Shown piece by piece: positions 47,960 to 60,639 of a DNA stretch of 64,000 bases (position 1 is the first letter of the stretch; each line of letters starts with the position of its first letter). The notes below the pieces were generated by a model. The model did no database searches and was not told where the DNA came from. It worked only from the letters and a program-made list of their open reading frames with translations. The translations under genes and the position numbers were made by a program. The stretch is from Coriaria nepalensis (lineage: Eukaryota; Streptophyta; Magnoliopsida; Cucurbitales; Coriariaceae). The stretch is from NCBI GenBank assembly GCA_027186245.1, contig CP114483.1, positions 32,521,642 through 32,585,641 on the forward strand, written 5' to 3'.

Positions 47960-49480
47960 CTTCTCTTATTTTTGTATCAACATGTTGGTAGTACTTTTGG
48001 GCTTTTTGTAATTTTATGGTAATATGAGATTAATTTAAGATTTTGTATTTATTTATTTATTATTTTAAAAAATAACAGTACTAAATATAAATAATTTGTA
48101 AATAAATTAAGATAAAATAATTATTAATTATTAATTAAATATTTAATATAAATAATTATTATCTTATCTCACTTTCTCTATATTCTCTATATTTTATCTT
48201 ATAGGTTGTTAGATCTACCATTAAATCTACCATTACCGTTTTTTTTTTTTATATTCAGAGTGCTATCATTTACCTCCCAACTCGCATTTAGTAAGAATAT
48301 CTAGAAGTGGTCGGATTATCGGGAATGCCATTTTCGTTCCTTCATTTCCCTTTTAACTATAAATAACCTTTAAATTCCAATATTCTAAGCTGTACATTTA
48401 AGCTTTCTTAGACATGAAAATCACTATGAACGTCTATTATATATAGTTTGCTTGTTGCGACGGAGTTGGAAAATATACTATTCTGAATATAATAATTTGC
48501 TGTGGTCTTTTTGTAGTTAAAATAGTTTATGTTAGAAGGAGTTCTGTTTTACTTATTTCAATATTTTATATTTTTTTTATCTGTTTTAGTTGACTTTTTT
48601 CTTCAATTGGATTTTGATGTTGACGTCTTCTACATCAATTAGATTTTCTCAAGCCAAACTTGTGAGAATTAGTTTGAAGCAAATCATATAAAAAATGAAG
48701 AAATTATGACTTATTTTGTTGGCTGTTACTATACTTGTTGTCATGACAAGTCAACTGCTGTTTGGTGGTTCAATAATGCATTCTTCCTATTCTAACAAGT
48801 TCAATAAGTCCATATGATCATATTGGAGTTGTTTTGGAATCAATTAAAAGCATGTTTTCATTTTTAGTCTATTGATTCTTAACCAGTGAAAATCTGTTTT
48901 TTCTTTTTCTAGTTTTTTGCTTACTGCCATTCAGACTTTCATTTTGTTTTTAAACAAACTTTAATTAAGTGTTGTAATAAGTTATCTTTTTTGATTTGTA
49001 AGTAATTTAGTAAAGTTAATTGTACTTGTAATAATAATCAAAGCTCATCTACTTATTGTATTGATGTTGAATGAAAATTTACACAGTTTTTGCAACAAAA
49101 AATCTGCTATCATTTACAGATTCATCAACTTCTCATACTTGCTCTATTCTCCCTTAATTTCAATCGAATTCTTACAAGTTAGTCGATCTATTAATCAAGG
49201 TATGTATATTCATTTTGTAATCAATGAAATCAGTTTATTTATTTTCTCTATCATCTGACATGATTTCATAGTCAAATAGATCATATTCTTTTGTTATACT
49301 TTCCGTTTCCAGCTCATTTTTCCGGAAACTAAATAGAAGTTGATCCTTGAGAACTCAATCAATTCTTGATCATTTCTCTTCGTTTCAATGCAGAGAAATT
49401 TGAATTCATTCAAATTTGACTCTTGTGTTTCCAATTTCTTCGAAAACACACAGGTTCCGATTTTCGATCTTAATTTCTTA
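47960..49480. other. Intergenic DNA, possibly 5' LTR of the copia element
   Basis: A TGTTAGAAGG sequence at about 48529 and a CATCTGACA near 49252-49260 could be LTR ends of the copia gag element downstream, with about 230 bases from there to the presumed gag start. No clear primer site follows. The remainder is AT-rich. Confidence 0.35.
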
Positions 49481-49493
49481 TCATCAATCAACA

Positions 49494-50420
49494 ATGGTGG
49501 TTGCTTCAACCGAAACCCCTTTTGCAACTACATATCAAATTTCTCTTGATCTTTATGTCATTATGACACCTACGACTGAACCGATTAGTCCCCTATATAT
49601 ATATATATCCATCTGACATGCCTGGCCACACTCTGGTTTTGCAAGTGCTATCAGGAAGCAAAAATTATGGAGTGTGGAGTAGAATTATTAAGCTAGCATT
49701 ACCATTAAGGACCAAAAGACCAAATTAGGATTTATCACTGGTCAATACACAAAACCATATTCAAATTCTCCCTATATGCTCCAATGACAACGTTGCAATG
49801 CAATGATCCGCTCTCGGCTTGTTAACTCAATTTCAATGGAGCTCTCAAATGGAGCAATTTTTGTAGAAAATGCTAAGTTGTCGTGGGACGATCTTAAAGA
49901 GGTATTTGACAAAATCAATGGCTCTTGAATCTATTCCATACAAAAGGAAATTATATCTCTTTACCAAGGAAATTCATATGTTGCAACCTATTACACAAAG
50001 CTCAAATTACTCTGGGACAAATACTCAACTCTGGTTGTTACACTTCCTAACTATCTATGTCCAACTGTCGTTGCCAACTCATTCATTAATTGAACAACAC
50101 AAATTAATCCAGTTCTTGATGGGATTAAATGAAAGCTATGTAGTAATTCGAAGTCAAATTTTGATGTCAACTCCTCTTTCCAGTGTTAACAAAGCTTTCT
50201 CGATGATCAATGATGAAGAAAGTAATATAGGCATTCCTAAGAGGTTTTGGGGAGGAACTGTTAATAGATTGGACTTAAAGGTGTCCTTCGACGACACTGG
50301 ACTTTAAGACATCAGAAAAGATATGGGCCGGTCATCCACAAAATCGTGACAATTTGAAAGTATTCGGTTGTGTTGCCATTGATGGACGTTCGACTTCACA
50401 TTTAAGTGTGAACAATGGTA
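49494..50420 (+). pseudogene. Deleted Ty1-copia element: gag joined to integrase end
   Basis: From the ATG at 49494 the gag matches plant copia: HTLVLQVLSGSKNYGVWSR-like opening, ALPLRTK, then the WDDLKEVFDKINGS phrase, ISLYQGNSYVATYYTKLKLL, HKLIQFLMGLNESYVVIRSQ and LSSVNKAFSMINDEES. Frameshifts interrupt it. After 50280 the sequence jumps to EKIWAGHPQNRDNLKVFGCV, the copia integrase C-terminal phrase. The intervening protease and integrase core are deleted. Confidence 0.75.
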
Positions 50421-50429
50421 AAATCTTGT

Positions 50430-52590
50430 ATTTTATTTTATTTATATTTAGTTTGAGTTTGCTACTATTTTTCTAATTCTGATATAATTACTTGATTGAT
50501 TATTAAAAAATTATTATTATTCGCTTGCTTGAGTACTAATATTCTCACAAAACCTCTCATAGCCTCCCGTTTCCCTTTTCTCCGCAACAAGCTTACCGCG
50601 ACTTCGACCTTGCTAGGCATGAAGGAGCATGTAAAGGGCCAACCTATAAAAAAAAGAACCATCTCCTCAATCTACTAATGAAGACTTTTTTCTAAATGGA
50701 AATTCATCACAACGGCTACAAATTGATTCCCTCGTCTGTATAAATTCAATTCATTGCTTTTTTGCTTATCATATATTGTACAACGACTCTTACCATATAT
50801 TAAACAACGACTATATGGTGTAGTCTATATATTCCCATGTAAATTGTAGATGTAATTGAGTAAATTGTAGAATATAATGCAATTATTATTTTATCTTTTA
50901 TTTTATATTTTACGAACTCTAAGATACATTGTGCTATGAGTTCCTTCGGTTTATGGAGCTCAACGTGAATGTAGGTTTTTCCGGTTATAAAAGTCGAAAC
51001 ACAGTCAATCTTGTGTGTTTGATGTTTTCGTGTTTTGATTTACATGTTATCATATTCGATTGATTATATCATGAAAAACGGAATACAAAACTGAATTAGA
51101 TCTAGGGTTCCTAAATTGAACATAATGATTTATAAGAGTGTAAACTTAGGACAAGTTCCCAACTCTAAGTTAAGCAATCAATCTTTACGTATGACCGATG
51201 AGTCGGGGATATTAAGAGTTTCTTCAAGTGAAGCTTTCTTCGACATAAAAATCATTCCAAATGTCTATAGTTTGCGGGTTCAAAAATATATAAAATATTA
51301 TGATTGTACAAAAAAAATCATATCAATCATATTAATTCTTTTCTTATTTTCTTATTTCCTAGCAGCTCTTGAAGTCAACTCTTCAAGTTCACGATAGAAT
51401 TATAGAAGTCCTAACTTTCACCTCCTAGCAGCTCTTGAAGTCAACTCTTCAAGTTCACGATAGAATTATAGAAGTCCTAACTTTCACCATTTCTCCTAAC
51501 TACCGTGACCCACGAACGCCGCTGCAGTGACCCACGAACACATATCTCATCTTTTGTTCAATTTTTTACTCTTATTCCACGCGATACTTGTATCTTTTTG
51601 ATGCAGAAGCCGTTACTACAGACGAAAAAAGGATATCATATCAATAGCATAACCTTATCATTTTTTCTTTCTGATATTACAAAATTAGAAATCAAATAAT
51701 ATTTAGCAAATCAATGAATTAAAAATAAATCAATTTAACTATAAGCCACGTCCGAAAGGAAGAAAAATGTCAATAGAAATAAAGAAAAGAAAAAAAAAAG
51801 TCCATTTCAGCGATACGAACACCAACCAATACCGATTGGAATCGATCGATTCAAAATCGATGCCCATTTCGGTGGTCATGATCAAACCAGTCAATTACTA
51901 GAGTCAGTGGCAAAATCAGTTTATGTCGGTTTCAATTCGGGTTTTACTGATAACGACTGTTGCACAGCCCTACAAAATATGATGGCCACAATTGAGAAGG
52001 TAATGCTTATTATTATAACTAGTATCAATTCATCACATGATTCACAATCACTTAACAAATTAACCAACAAAAAAAAATGTTATATATATATTGTCTAGTG
52101 GGTGTTACAAGATTTGATCACATGTGTAGTAATTTACTCATTTAGTTATTGTTTTTGCCGCCCCAAAGCCGGTGCTCCTCATCTCTCTTTATAAACTTAT
52201 GCTTGATTAACTTGAAATGGGAGACCATCATTATAGAATTTAGGTAATGGGAGAAACATAATAAACTTGTTTGTCTGGTAAAAGCATGTGATTGATTAGT
52301 CCGAAACAATATCAGATTAATATTAAAGAATAAATGAGTGGTTGAAAAGCACACAAAATAGTAGTTGTTTCCGTTCACAAGAAAGGTCAAAAAATGGCAT
52401 CAATTACAGAACACAACATAGCACTAGTAATATTAACAAGCTAGGATGATTGTGGGTACAAAATATGGAACTTCCAATGGTATGTCTTCCATCGTCATGC
52501 CCTTCCGCAAAAAAAAATTGAAAAGAATTGTTGGGGTTACTATCCGCAAAACCACTCCTATAATAAAGTCCGTGTCTAGGAACTAGATAA
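50430..52590. other. Intergenic DNA with a copia LTR-like tail
   Basis: About 50930-51080 ('gagttccttcggtttatggagc...cacagtcaatcttgtgtgtttgatgtttt') resembles the U5 end of a copia 3' LTR, plausibly for the element at 49494-50420. A 66-bp exact tandem duplication lies at 51357-51488. Short frames elsewhere have no family features. Confidence 0.4.
51357..51488. repeat. Exact 66-bp tandem duplication
   Basis: TCCTAGCAGCTCTTGAAGTC starts both units, at 51357 and 51423, and all 66 bases of each appear identical. The lack of any difference points to a very recent event or an assembly artefact. Confidence 0.92.
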
Positions 52591-52599
52591 AATAGTTAT

Positions 52600-54690
52600 G
52601 TAAAAAAGAGTTTTTGGGATAGAAGAACACTTAAAACCCTTTAGGAGGGCAGCTGAGCCTTGTAATAAGCCGGTGCTGAGGGACTACCTTTGGTACTTTT
52701 ATGACCTGTGTTTTCTTCTCATTGGAGAGTACCCTTCATGGGTGCGACAAGATCATCTCCCACTACTTTCATACGGCTCTACTATGTCTGGATCATTCTC
52801 CACCTTCTCCAGGGTTATATGTCCCCCATTAGCAGGCACGTGCCATCTGTTAGAGGATCTCCATTTTATAGTTACCTAGATTGGACTTCATTCCTCACTG
52901 CTGTAGTCATCTCAATATATTAGGGGCCTAAGGCAAAAATAAGATTTGGAGCCTTAAAAGAAAAAAAAAATGCAATAGTTACATACATAATTCTTGGACG
53001 GTTTAAGCCTGAATAACTTGGGGGTCTGGGCTTTCCACCTTTTATTAATTTCTTTTTTTGGACATTAACTCTTCGGAGTTGAAGATGGAGCTGGAAGCAT
53101 ATGTGGGGATGCGGTGGCTGAGGGTTGGATTTGAGTTACTTTGGTGCAGTAACAACTAAGATAATGCAATTTTGATAAGGGATGATCAAAAGTCGGATTT
53201 AGGTTGAGATTCAACCGACCCAACATTTTCTCCTGATTCAGAAATTCGATCGGATTTGGTCCCTATCGAAAAAGTAATTTAAATTTTCCTAAATAGGGAG
53301 GAAGATAAAATTTTATTTTCCGGCCATTTTCTCCTTCTAATTTTGATTATAGGACTTTAGTGAAATAAAATAATAATAATAACAATGAAGATAATGTTAA
53401 TAGTAATACTTTTCGACATAATGGAACGACTTCATCCTTCAGATCGGTCATAATTTAGTATAAATGATTACCTTTTCCTTTCCAGAAAAAAGAAAAGAAA
53501 AACGTGGATGATCATTTTTGTGGGTAATTCTCAAATTATAGTATTCCTTCTGTCTTAGTAGGTCCAAGAAAGGTAGAAAAGCACTTCACTATAAGACCAC
53601 TCTCCCTGTCTATTACTTTCAATTTCATTACTGTCTACGCACTTTGGATGTAATCTAACTTTTAAGGATTGTCAACTCTACAGTAAACATTTAAGAGGTG
53701 GGTTTTTATAAGTAGCAATAAACATCATTTAAATTTTTTTTTTATTTTTTTTTATTTTTATATTTCTTTTTTTTTTTTACATGTTAGTTTTCTATCAATA
53801 ATTGTGTTTATTTATTTATATTTTAATAATATTTTATTTTGTACAATTTTAGTTCAACTAATTCATGTAACCTCATTCGGTTTGATTTTAGATTTCTGAG
53901 TTTTGTTGATAACTAAACAAAGATGATATTATCTTGCTGTCCCTCGTCACAAAATCTTAATCAAATTAATAAGGTAAAATATTTGGATAACATGACAAAA
54001 AGCCCAAATGACATACTATTTCAATAGCATATTCTCAATTTTAGCTTTTTATATATAAAGTAAAATTTAATTTATCTTTTGTAAATAATTATGTATTTTA
54101 ACATATGTCTAAGTCGTGTTTTTAAGTTATTTAAGCAGTAATAAATCATTTCTTTCTAAATTACTTTGGACCATTCATATACTGTTCAAGCTCATATGAA
54201 ATCTCAATTTACTTCTCCAAATATTAGATTTTGTATGTTAGAAATATTATTTAGTTATATAATGATTAAAAAATCGTACTTGGATTGGCCATTGGATTAC
54301 AGAACAATTTCGGATCACTCTTACGGTCTAATAAGTCTTCCTCTCTATCCTTAAAGAATTTTGGATGAAACAAGTTGTTAGGGTTAGAGACCTGAGCAAT
54401 TCTATTAAGAATTAAAAATAGAAAATGTAAGAGTTTCTTTTTCTAAGATGATGCAGCAAGTCAACATTGGATTGGCACATCATCTTTCCATTTATAGAAA
54501 ACGGATCAATTAATGGTAGGGGTGGGTTGTTTCACCCACTTAGAAAACTGTAAGGTGCTTTTAGCCCTTTAAAGAAAATACAAGAGTTCTTTTTATACTA
54601 TTCAAAACAAGTGGATTTTATAGCCCAAAAATGAAAACACATGGGCCTTTTAGTCGTTAACCCTTTAAATAACACCTACGAAGAAAGGCA
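52600..54690. other. Intergenic DNA 3' of NPF gene C
   Basis: The stretch 52640-52920 is less AT-rich and open in two frames, but no protein family is recognisable. T-rich runs follow at 53737-53780. No gene is called. Confidence 0.45.
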
Positions 54691-54699
54691 ATGTAATTG

Positions 54700-54800
54700 A
54701 CGCAGCTTACAGAGATAGCTCCCGTACGTACAATTAATGTTTATTAATGGAAGTTTTCAAATTATTTTACGTAGCTTACAGAGATAGCTCCCGTACATAC
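54700..54800. repeat. Short direct repeat downstream of NPF gene C
   Basis: GCTTACAGAGATAGCTCCCG and the following GTAC occur twice, near 54703 and 54775, about 70 bp apart, just after the 3' end of gene C. It may lie in the 3' UTR. Confidence 0.8.
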
Positions 54801-54851
54801 AAGTGAACTAGAACAGGAACGGAGTTACCAACTACATAAACAGCTGTTAAG

Positions 54852-57727
54852 TCATAGCTGGATTCCCTTTACAACATGTTCCTTCCCATGGTCCTGCCTC
54901 TTCTCCACCACTTTATATTTATACCAAGATGTGCAAACTAGGTAGATCCCAAGATTTATAAGACTTAACACCGATAGTAACCAGTAAAAATAGTTGAGAT
55001 AATCTCTATTTATATTATTGCTAACTAGCCAGCCACCACTTACTTTGTTCACCACCTCCACTACCACAGTACTAGTGAAAAATCCAAATGCAAACGAACA
55101 CCATGAAATAGCCGTGCCGAGTGATTTCATCCTAGTTGAGCTCTCTTGATAGAAGAACTCTAGCATACCCACTAGAGTAAACATATCAGCCGCTCCAAAT
55201 AGTGTAAATTGGAAACCGAGCCACCACATGCTCATTGGCAAAGGCTCATTAGAGTCTACCATGTGGTGAAGAGCAGCTACATTTTTCCGGCGTGTCTCTA
55301 CAAAGCCCGCGATCGCCATGGAAATGGTTGCAAGAACTAGTCCAATTCCGATTCGTTGGAGATGCCGGATTCCAGATGGGATTCCGGTTATTTTTCGAGC
55401 AAGAGGAACAAAAACCTTATCATAAACTGGGAGCATAAAAAACATAAAAATTAATGGGAGCAATTGGATTGATGAAGGAGGCACTCGAAAACTGTGTATA
55501 TAAGAGTCCATGGTTGTCGCTTGCTGGACTGAGAATGTCAAGATCTGCGCTAAACATGTGTTCATGAAAATAGTGCTGAGAAAAACCGGGAGCATTCGAA
55601 TCAGAGTCTTTGTTTCCTCAACTTGTGTTACTGTACACAAATTCCAAGGTCCATAACGGTTGATCGACATTGTTCTAATGTTAGTATTGCTCTTAGTCAC
55701 TGCAGCACGATCCAAGAATCTGATAAAAAGACAAGCTCATCAATAACATATTAAATCCAATACTAACCTCTATTCCAAACGTTCTAAGATTTGACAACAT
55801 GCCTGAACTGACTGGTTCTCTGGAGAATTTCATTAACTTGCCCTTCGTTTGCATGACGAACTTCATGCAATTCCTCCTCATTCTCTGGAATCGGTAGGTT
55901 TCGGTTCTTCACAGCAACCACCAATACTTGAAGGACTTGAAGAAGGGGACTTCCTTTGCAAAAGACATCATTTCGAAAATATGGCTTGCCAATGCACAGT
56001 AAAATAATCGAGAGCAAAATACCAATAGCACACAGACCAAAGCTCCATTTCCAGCCCTTGTTCTCACTTATCCAAACAACAAAACTTGCACCGAATAGTG
56101 CTCCAGAAACAAGGCTAAATAAAAACCAGTTGAAGAAACTTGAAGCTTGTGTTACCTCTTTTGGATCCTTTTCATCAAATTGCTCGGCTCCTAGGGCCGG
56201 TAAGGCGGCTTTAATGCCGCTAGTCCCAAATGCTATTAAGTAAAGGCCAATAAAGAACAACGCTTCTTGCCCTGAAGTCGCTACGTCACATTGATTGTTT
56301 TGCCTAAGTGTTATGTCATTGCAAGGGATTGGCCTTAGCTTGTGAACGCCCGCTTGTAGTGCAAGAAGTGCATATCCCTACAAATGGATAAATAAGAGAA
56401 ATTATTTATTAATTAATTAAGAGTAAACTCTAGACTTAATACCTTCTTTAAGGTTTTCAATAATTAATAGAGTTCGTTCCTATAAGGTTTAAAAATTAGA
56501 TACATACCACATGAATTTTTGAAGTAAACAAAAAAAAAAAAAACAATTCCTTATTTTTAAATTAAATCATTTTTTTGGGCAAAGAAAAAAAAAACAAAAT
56601 AAGCACCGTTTAAAATCAAAATGTGAACTTGAAATTTAATTGGATATCATGTCAGAAAACAAATCTGACATAGAAATGGATAAATTTAGCTATACATTCG
56701 ATTTTAGAAATCCGTAAATTCATAAGAATGATTTTAATTTCAAATTTTGAAAGTTTAAAGAATGCACCGGGTGAAAATCTTGAATGCTATACAATTATAA
56801 ATATAAATATTACTCTCATATAAAATAGGTGATATGAAACATAAAAAAAAAATATTTTTAATTCTGATTAGATTTAATTTGGTATATAACAGTAGACCCT
56901 TATCAACACAAAAATGTCTGATCTATAAGTAGTTCTTAAGCATGGGACCCTAACTCTACCTAGTTATGACAAATTTATGAGATGTATATAAGTCTAGCTA
57001 TTCATGAATTACTTACCACCAATTCCATGGAAGCAAAGAGAATACAAGTAGCAAATCTAGAGAGATAGGTATCAGAGACGAATCCTCCAACGAGCGTAAG
57101 TAAGTAAGTCGTGCCTGCAAAGTTAGTGAACGTGGTGGCCGATTTCGTTAAGCTGAAGTTCATATAGCTATAGAAGTAAGTCACAAGGCTTATTTGATTT
57201 GCTACGAATGCCATGTTATCGAATCCCTCCATAGCTGCAGCAATAATTTAGTTCGTGTTAATTTCTCCAGAAATTTAATCTTTTTCTTACGTAGCATAAC
57301 TAGGGTTTCTTTTACCATATACAAAGTACGTTGCTTTCTGTCCTCCACGCTTTCTTTGTCGTTCTTGTTTTGGTCTATCAAGCTCTTCAAAGGATGCCTA
57401 CCAGAAAAGGAGAAAAAGTAAAAGTGTAAAGTAGTATCTTTATTGCTCACCCGATATAAATCTAGCGTTTCATTTTTCTCTTAAATATATTCGATAAAAT
57501 CTCAATTTACACACATATTTGGTAAAGCTCGTCGTGTGTATGTGCAATAAGAATTGAGATTACTTTCACATACACTTAAAAAGAAAAATAAAATAAAGAG
57601 AAATCAATTCTATATTCACTATAACCAATAGGTTTTGGTTTACAATAAGACTGTATATTTAGTTATCTAAACTAAAAGATATGCAGAATAGATAATTCTA
57701 TACCATGTGTGTCGAGGGATGAGACAT
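54852..57727 (-). CDS. NRT1/PTR (NPF) transporter, gene C, probably NPF4 clade
   Basis: Five exons: 57727-57704 (or ATG at 57706-57704 only), 57397-57316, 57234-57017, 56377-55803 and 55719-54852. Length is 588 residues from the upstream ATG (MSHPSTHM) or 581 from the inner one. Exons 3 and 4 match A and B in length. Intron 4 starts GCATGT instead of GT; a GC-AG intron keeps the frame (AG|A encoding Arg before FLDRAA). The protein is more diverged: KRGGQKATYFVY, MEGFDNMAFVA, ALGAEQFDEKDPKEV, LTFSVQQATTMDSYI, RIGIGLVLA, AISWCSFAFGFF. It lacks the TPQ repeat tail of A and B, ending KGIQL. It looks intact and membrane-bound, with about twelve helices. Substrate unknown. Confidence 0.9.
55720..55802 (-). 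other. GC-AG intron (intron 4) of NPF gene C
   Basis: The donor reads AG|GCATGT where genes A and B have G|GTATGT. The acceptor is ATCAG. Using the nearby GT (GTTGTC, four bases on) would shift the frame, so the GC donor is preferred. GC donors are a known minor class in plants. Confidence 0.75.
56390..57010. other. Intron 3 of NPF gene C
   Basis: About 640 bases, much longer than in A (about 100 bases) and B (about 90 bases). It is AT-rich with A runs at 56528-56543 and 56583-56594, and may hold an insertion that cannot be named. Confidence 0.7.
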
Positions 57728-57734
57728 TTGCTCT

Positions 57735-60290
57735 CTAAGCCAGATGAGACAATGTATCATTGCCTACTCATTGATCGATATATATACATATATATATATA
57801 TCGAGGAAAAATAATGGCATAATGAATGCACTATTTCTTCGTAACCTATACTGTAGTAGTACGTTCACGTTTATTCCATTCCATACACGTTTATTCCTTT
57901 CGCTTTCTTTTTTGTTTCTCATTTCTTACAATACCACTCCTTCTCTCTCTCTCTCTCTATACAGATCAGCTTTCCTTCTCTCTTTTCCCATTTTAAGGTT
58001 CTATTCCCACTAATTAAGAAATTAAAACCGTATTAGATTGCTCTCCACCTGTCTAAACAACATTACGTTAGAAGAAGGCAAAGTGCAAAGCACGAAAGCC
58101 CGTATTCCATCTCACCAATTCGGATCGGATTCTATTAAATGATGGGAGAGAATTTGATTCAATTTTTCTCGCCACCTTTCTTCTAGAAAAAGGAACAAAT
58201 TGAGGATGTTTCTAGTATCCCGTATTGGAAACAAATTTTTAAGTCATTTAGAGTTTTTTAATGCTGGAATCAAGTTCCAACACATTCAAGTCAGATTGAT
58301 TCGACGAGACTGACACATGCTTAAGTATTATAACGGAACCCACAACATACATTATGAATATTTATATTAATTTATAATTTATCATTTATAAATTAATTTG
58401 AAAAAAGCTATGCCGGTAAGTTTGATATTCCCTATTATGTTATGGACTTCTTTACTCCCCTTAAAATTTAAATGCCAAGAGGGCTAAAACTCTCAAAGTT
58501 TTAAGAATCAGATAGACACATGAGGGACTGCGAAATATGAAAAACAAAATCGTCCAGCATCACCCTCTACCCACTTTGATCATTGAAGACGGCGCCACAG
58601 CCTGTACCCCTGCGGCCCTGCGGTCCTGCCTCCGTGAAATCTGTATAATTTCCTTATGTGTTGGCGGTAAACAATGATTGATGATGAGAAAGATGGTGGT
58701 GGAAGATATGATGAATGGGGAAAAAGATAGAGTGAAAAACGTTTATGGAAAAATGAAGCAACTTTTACTTGGAGAAGGTTAAAGATATGATGAGAATAGG
58801 AGTGTGTATCACCGAAATGTATTGGGTTTGACTATAAGTTTGGTCTAAACCTCTTACGTTGTCACTTCTTAAGTTTTCAAGGGTATTTGTATTTAGTTCC
58901 TATAATGTTGGACTTCAACGACACATTGACATTTATTTATTTTCTTTCGTTATGTTATGTTATAAAATAAACGGCGCAGCTCCTTAAATCGATTTATAAA
59001 TTTTATGATAAGAAATTAAATATATTATGAAATTTTTATACTAACATATAATTTATAAAAATATTTAATATATTATATTATGGATTATATTTGTGAGATT
59101 CGTAAATGAATTTGATTCACAAATGTTTTGTGAATCTGGCCAAAGAATAAGTGCCAAATGGAGCTGGAAAGAATTATTATTATTTGAACAAAAATGCTCT
59201 TATAAATACTTTGGGGGCTTGGGATTGGTGCTAATTGAAACTAATTCACAAAAAATTTGTAAACTAAATCCATATAAATATTTTTCTATGTTTATATGGA
59301 ATAAATAGTTATAGATTGATTTTATTTTTATAAAGGGGTTATTATTAATTATTAGACTTAATTATATAGAAAAAGATTATTATATATTGATTATTAGGCT
59401 TTTTAATTTAAAAGCAAAATTGTTCACCCACCCCATCCAACTAAATTCCAATTATTAACTTGGCCGACTTTTAATTAGATGTATTAGTGATTTGGTTTTG
59501 TCATATTTAAAGATAATATTTATGAAATTAATATACAAGAAAAATTAGTAAATTTATCTTATTATTAATTAATTTTAAAATAAAAATTCATATTTTTTTA
59601 TACAAAATTAAAGTCAGATTCAACACGTAATTAGATTAATTACTATATATATTATAGGTCACCCACTAAAATATATATATATATACTTTAAAGTAATATT
59701 ATAATTTAAAAAATATATTAAAAATATTATATCTCATATTTAAAAAAATTTACAAAAAAATTAATGTTAAAAAAATAAACTTTATTCTCTTAATGGATGG
59801 GTACCCACCCACTCTATCTATATATATATATATATATATAATTTAATATAGTCTAGTTCTTAAAAAGCTCAACTATTAATAATTGTAAGTCTATTACTAC
59901 TACTTTACTTAAATAAATCCCAAGACCAAGTCCCAAGACCAAGTGATACACTTCTTTTTTAGTTGATTACTTAAATATAGTCTAGTTCTTAATGGATGGA
60001 TACACTTCTTTGTTTTTTTTTTTTTTAGTTGTTGAGAAAATCCCAAGACCAAGTCCTACGCTTGCAATTTCTCACATGAAAGATATTCCTTGATCTCCTT
60101 TTGACCGGAATATTGAGAAAAATTTTAGCCCTTATATATATTCCTTTCCGTACCTTCTTCAATTGACGGTATTTAATAAATTACAAGTATGATCCATGAG
60201 TCACGCATAAGAATTAGGTGCCTTCTTGTCAATTCATCAAATCTTTAAAGTGATTAAATTAGTTTCTCCAAGTCACTAAGCTTATTTCAT
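57735..60290. other. Upstream region of NPF gene C, AT-rich
   Basis: TA repeats at 57776-57800 lie about 50-75 bases before the upstream ATG of gene C and may serve as its TATA region. A CT-rich stretch follows at 57895-57980. Near 59890-60060 the phrase 'cccaagaccaagt' occurs three times. TA microsatellites lie at 59675-59690 and 59818-59840. No gene is seen. Confidence 0.5.
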
Positions 60291-60311
60291 GATGAAATTT
60301 ATTATTTTTTA

Positions 60312-60399
60312 TTCACTTACGAGTATTCCACCTACTTAGACTTTCACTTCATATTTTCACTTACGAGTATTCCACCTACTTAGACTTTCACTTCATATT
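60312..60399. repeat. Exact 44-bp tandem duplication
   Basis: TTCACTTACGAGTATTCCAC begins both units at 60312 and 60356, and the 44-bp units appear identical. Confidence 0.92.
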
Positions 60400-60639
60400 C
60401 AAAATTGTGACAATCACCACGATTAGTCGATTAAGTCCATCTAGAGTACTTATAAGCATTAAAACATGCTTATTTTGTTAAAATAAACTATTTCGAGTGA
60501 ATGGCCAAAATATATTATTTTTGTTATTTTTTTAACCCATACTCCCCTAATTTCTAGATCCAAGAACTACCTTGCACCATTATTTGTTTTTTCTTAGGAC
60601 TTTTTAAAATCAATAATCGATTTTTTTTATTTATTTTGG

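Noticed and set aside
48529..49260. A full 5' LTR of the copia element
   Set aside because: End motifs fit loosely but no matching 3' LTR or primer site could be confirmed, so it is not listed as a separate LTR.
52673..52923. Two overlapping frames in a less AT-rich stretch
   Set aside because: No domain is recognisable and the frames overlap; kept only as unassigned DNA.
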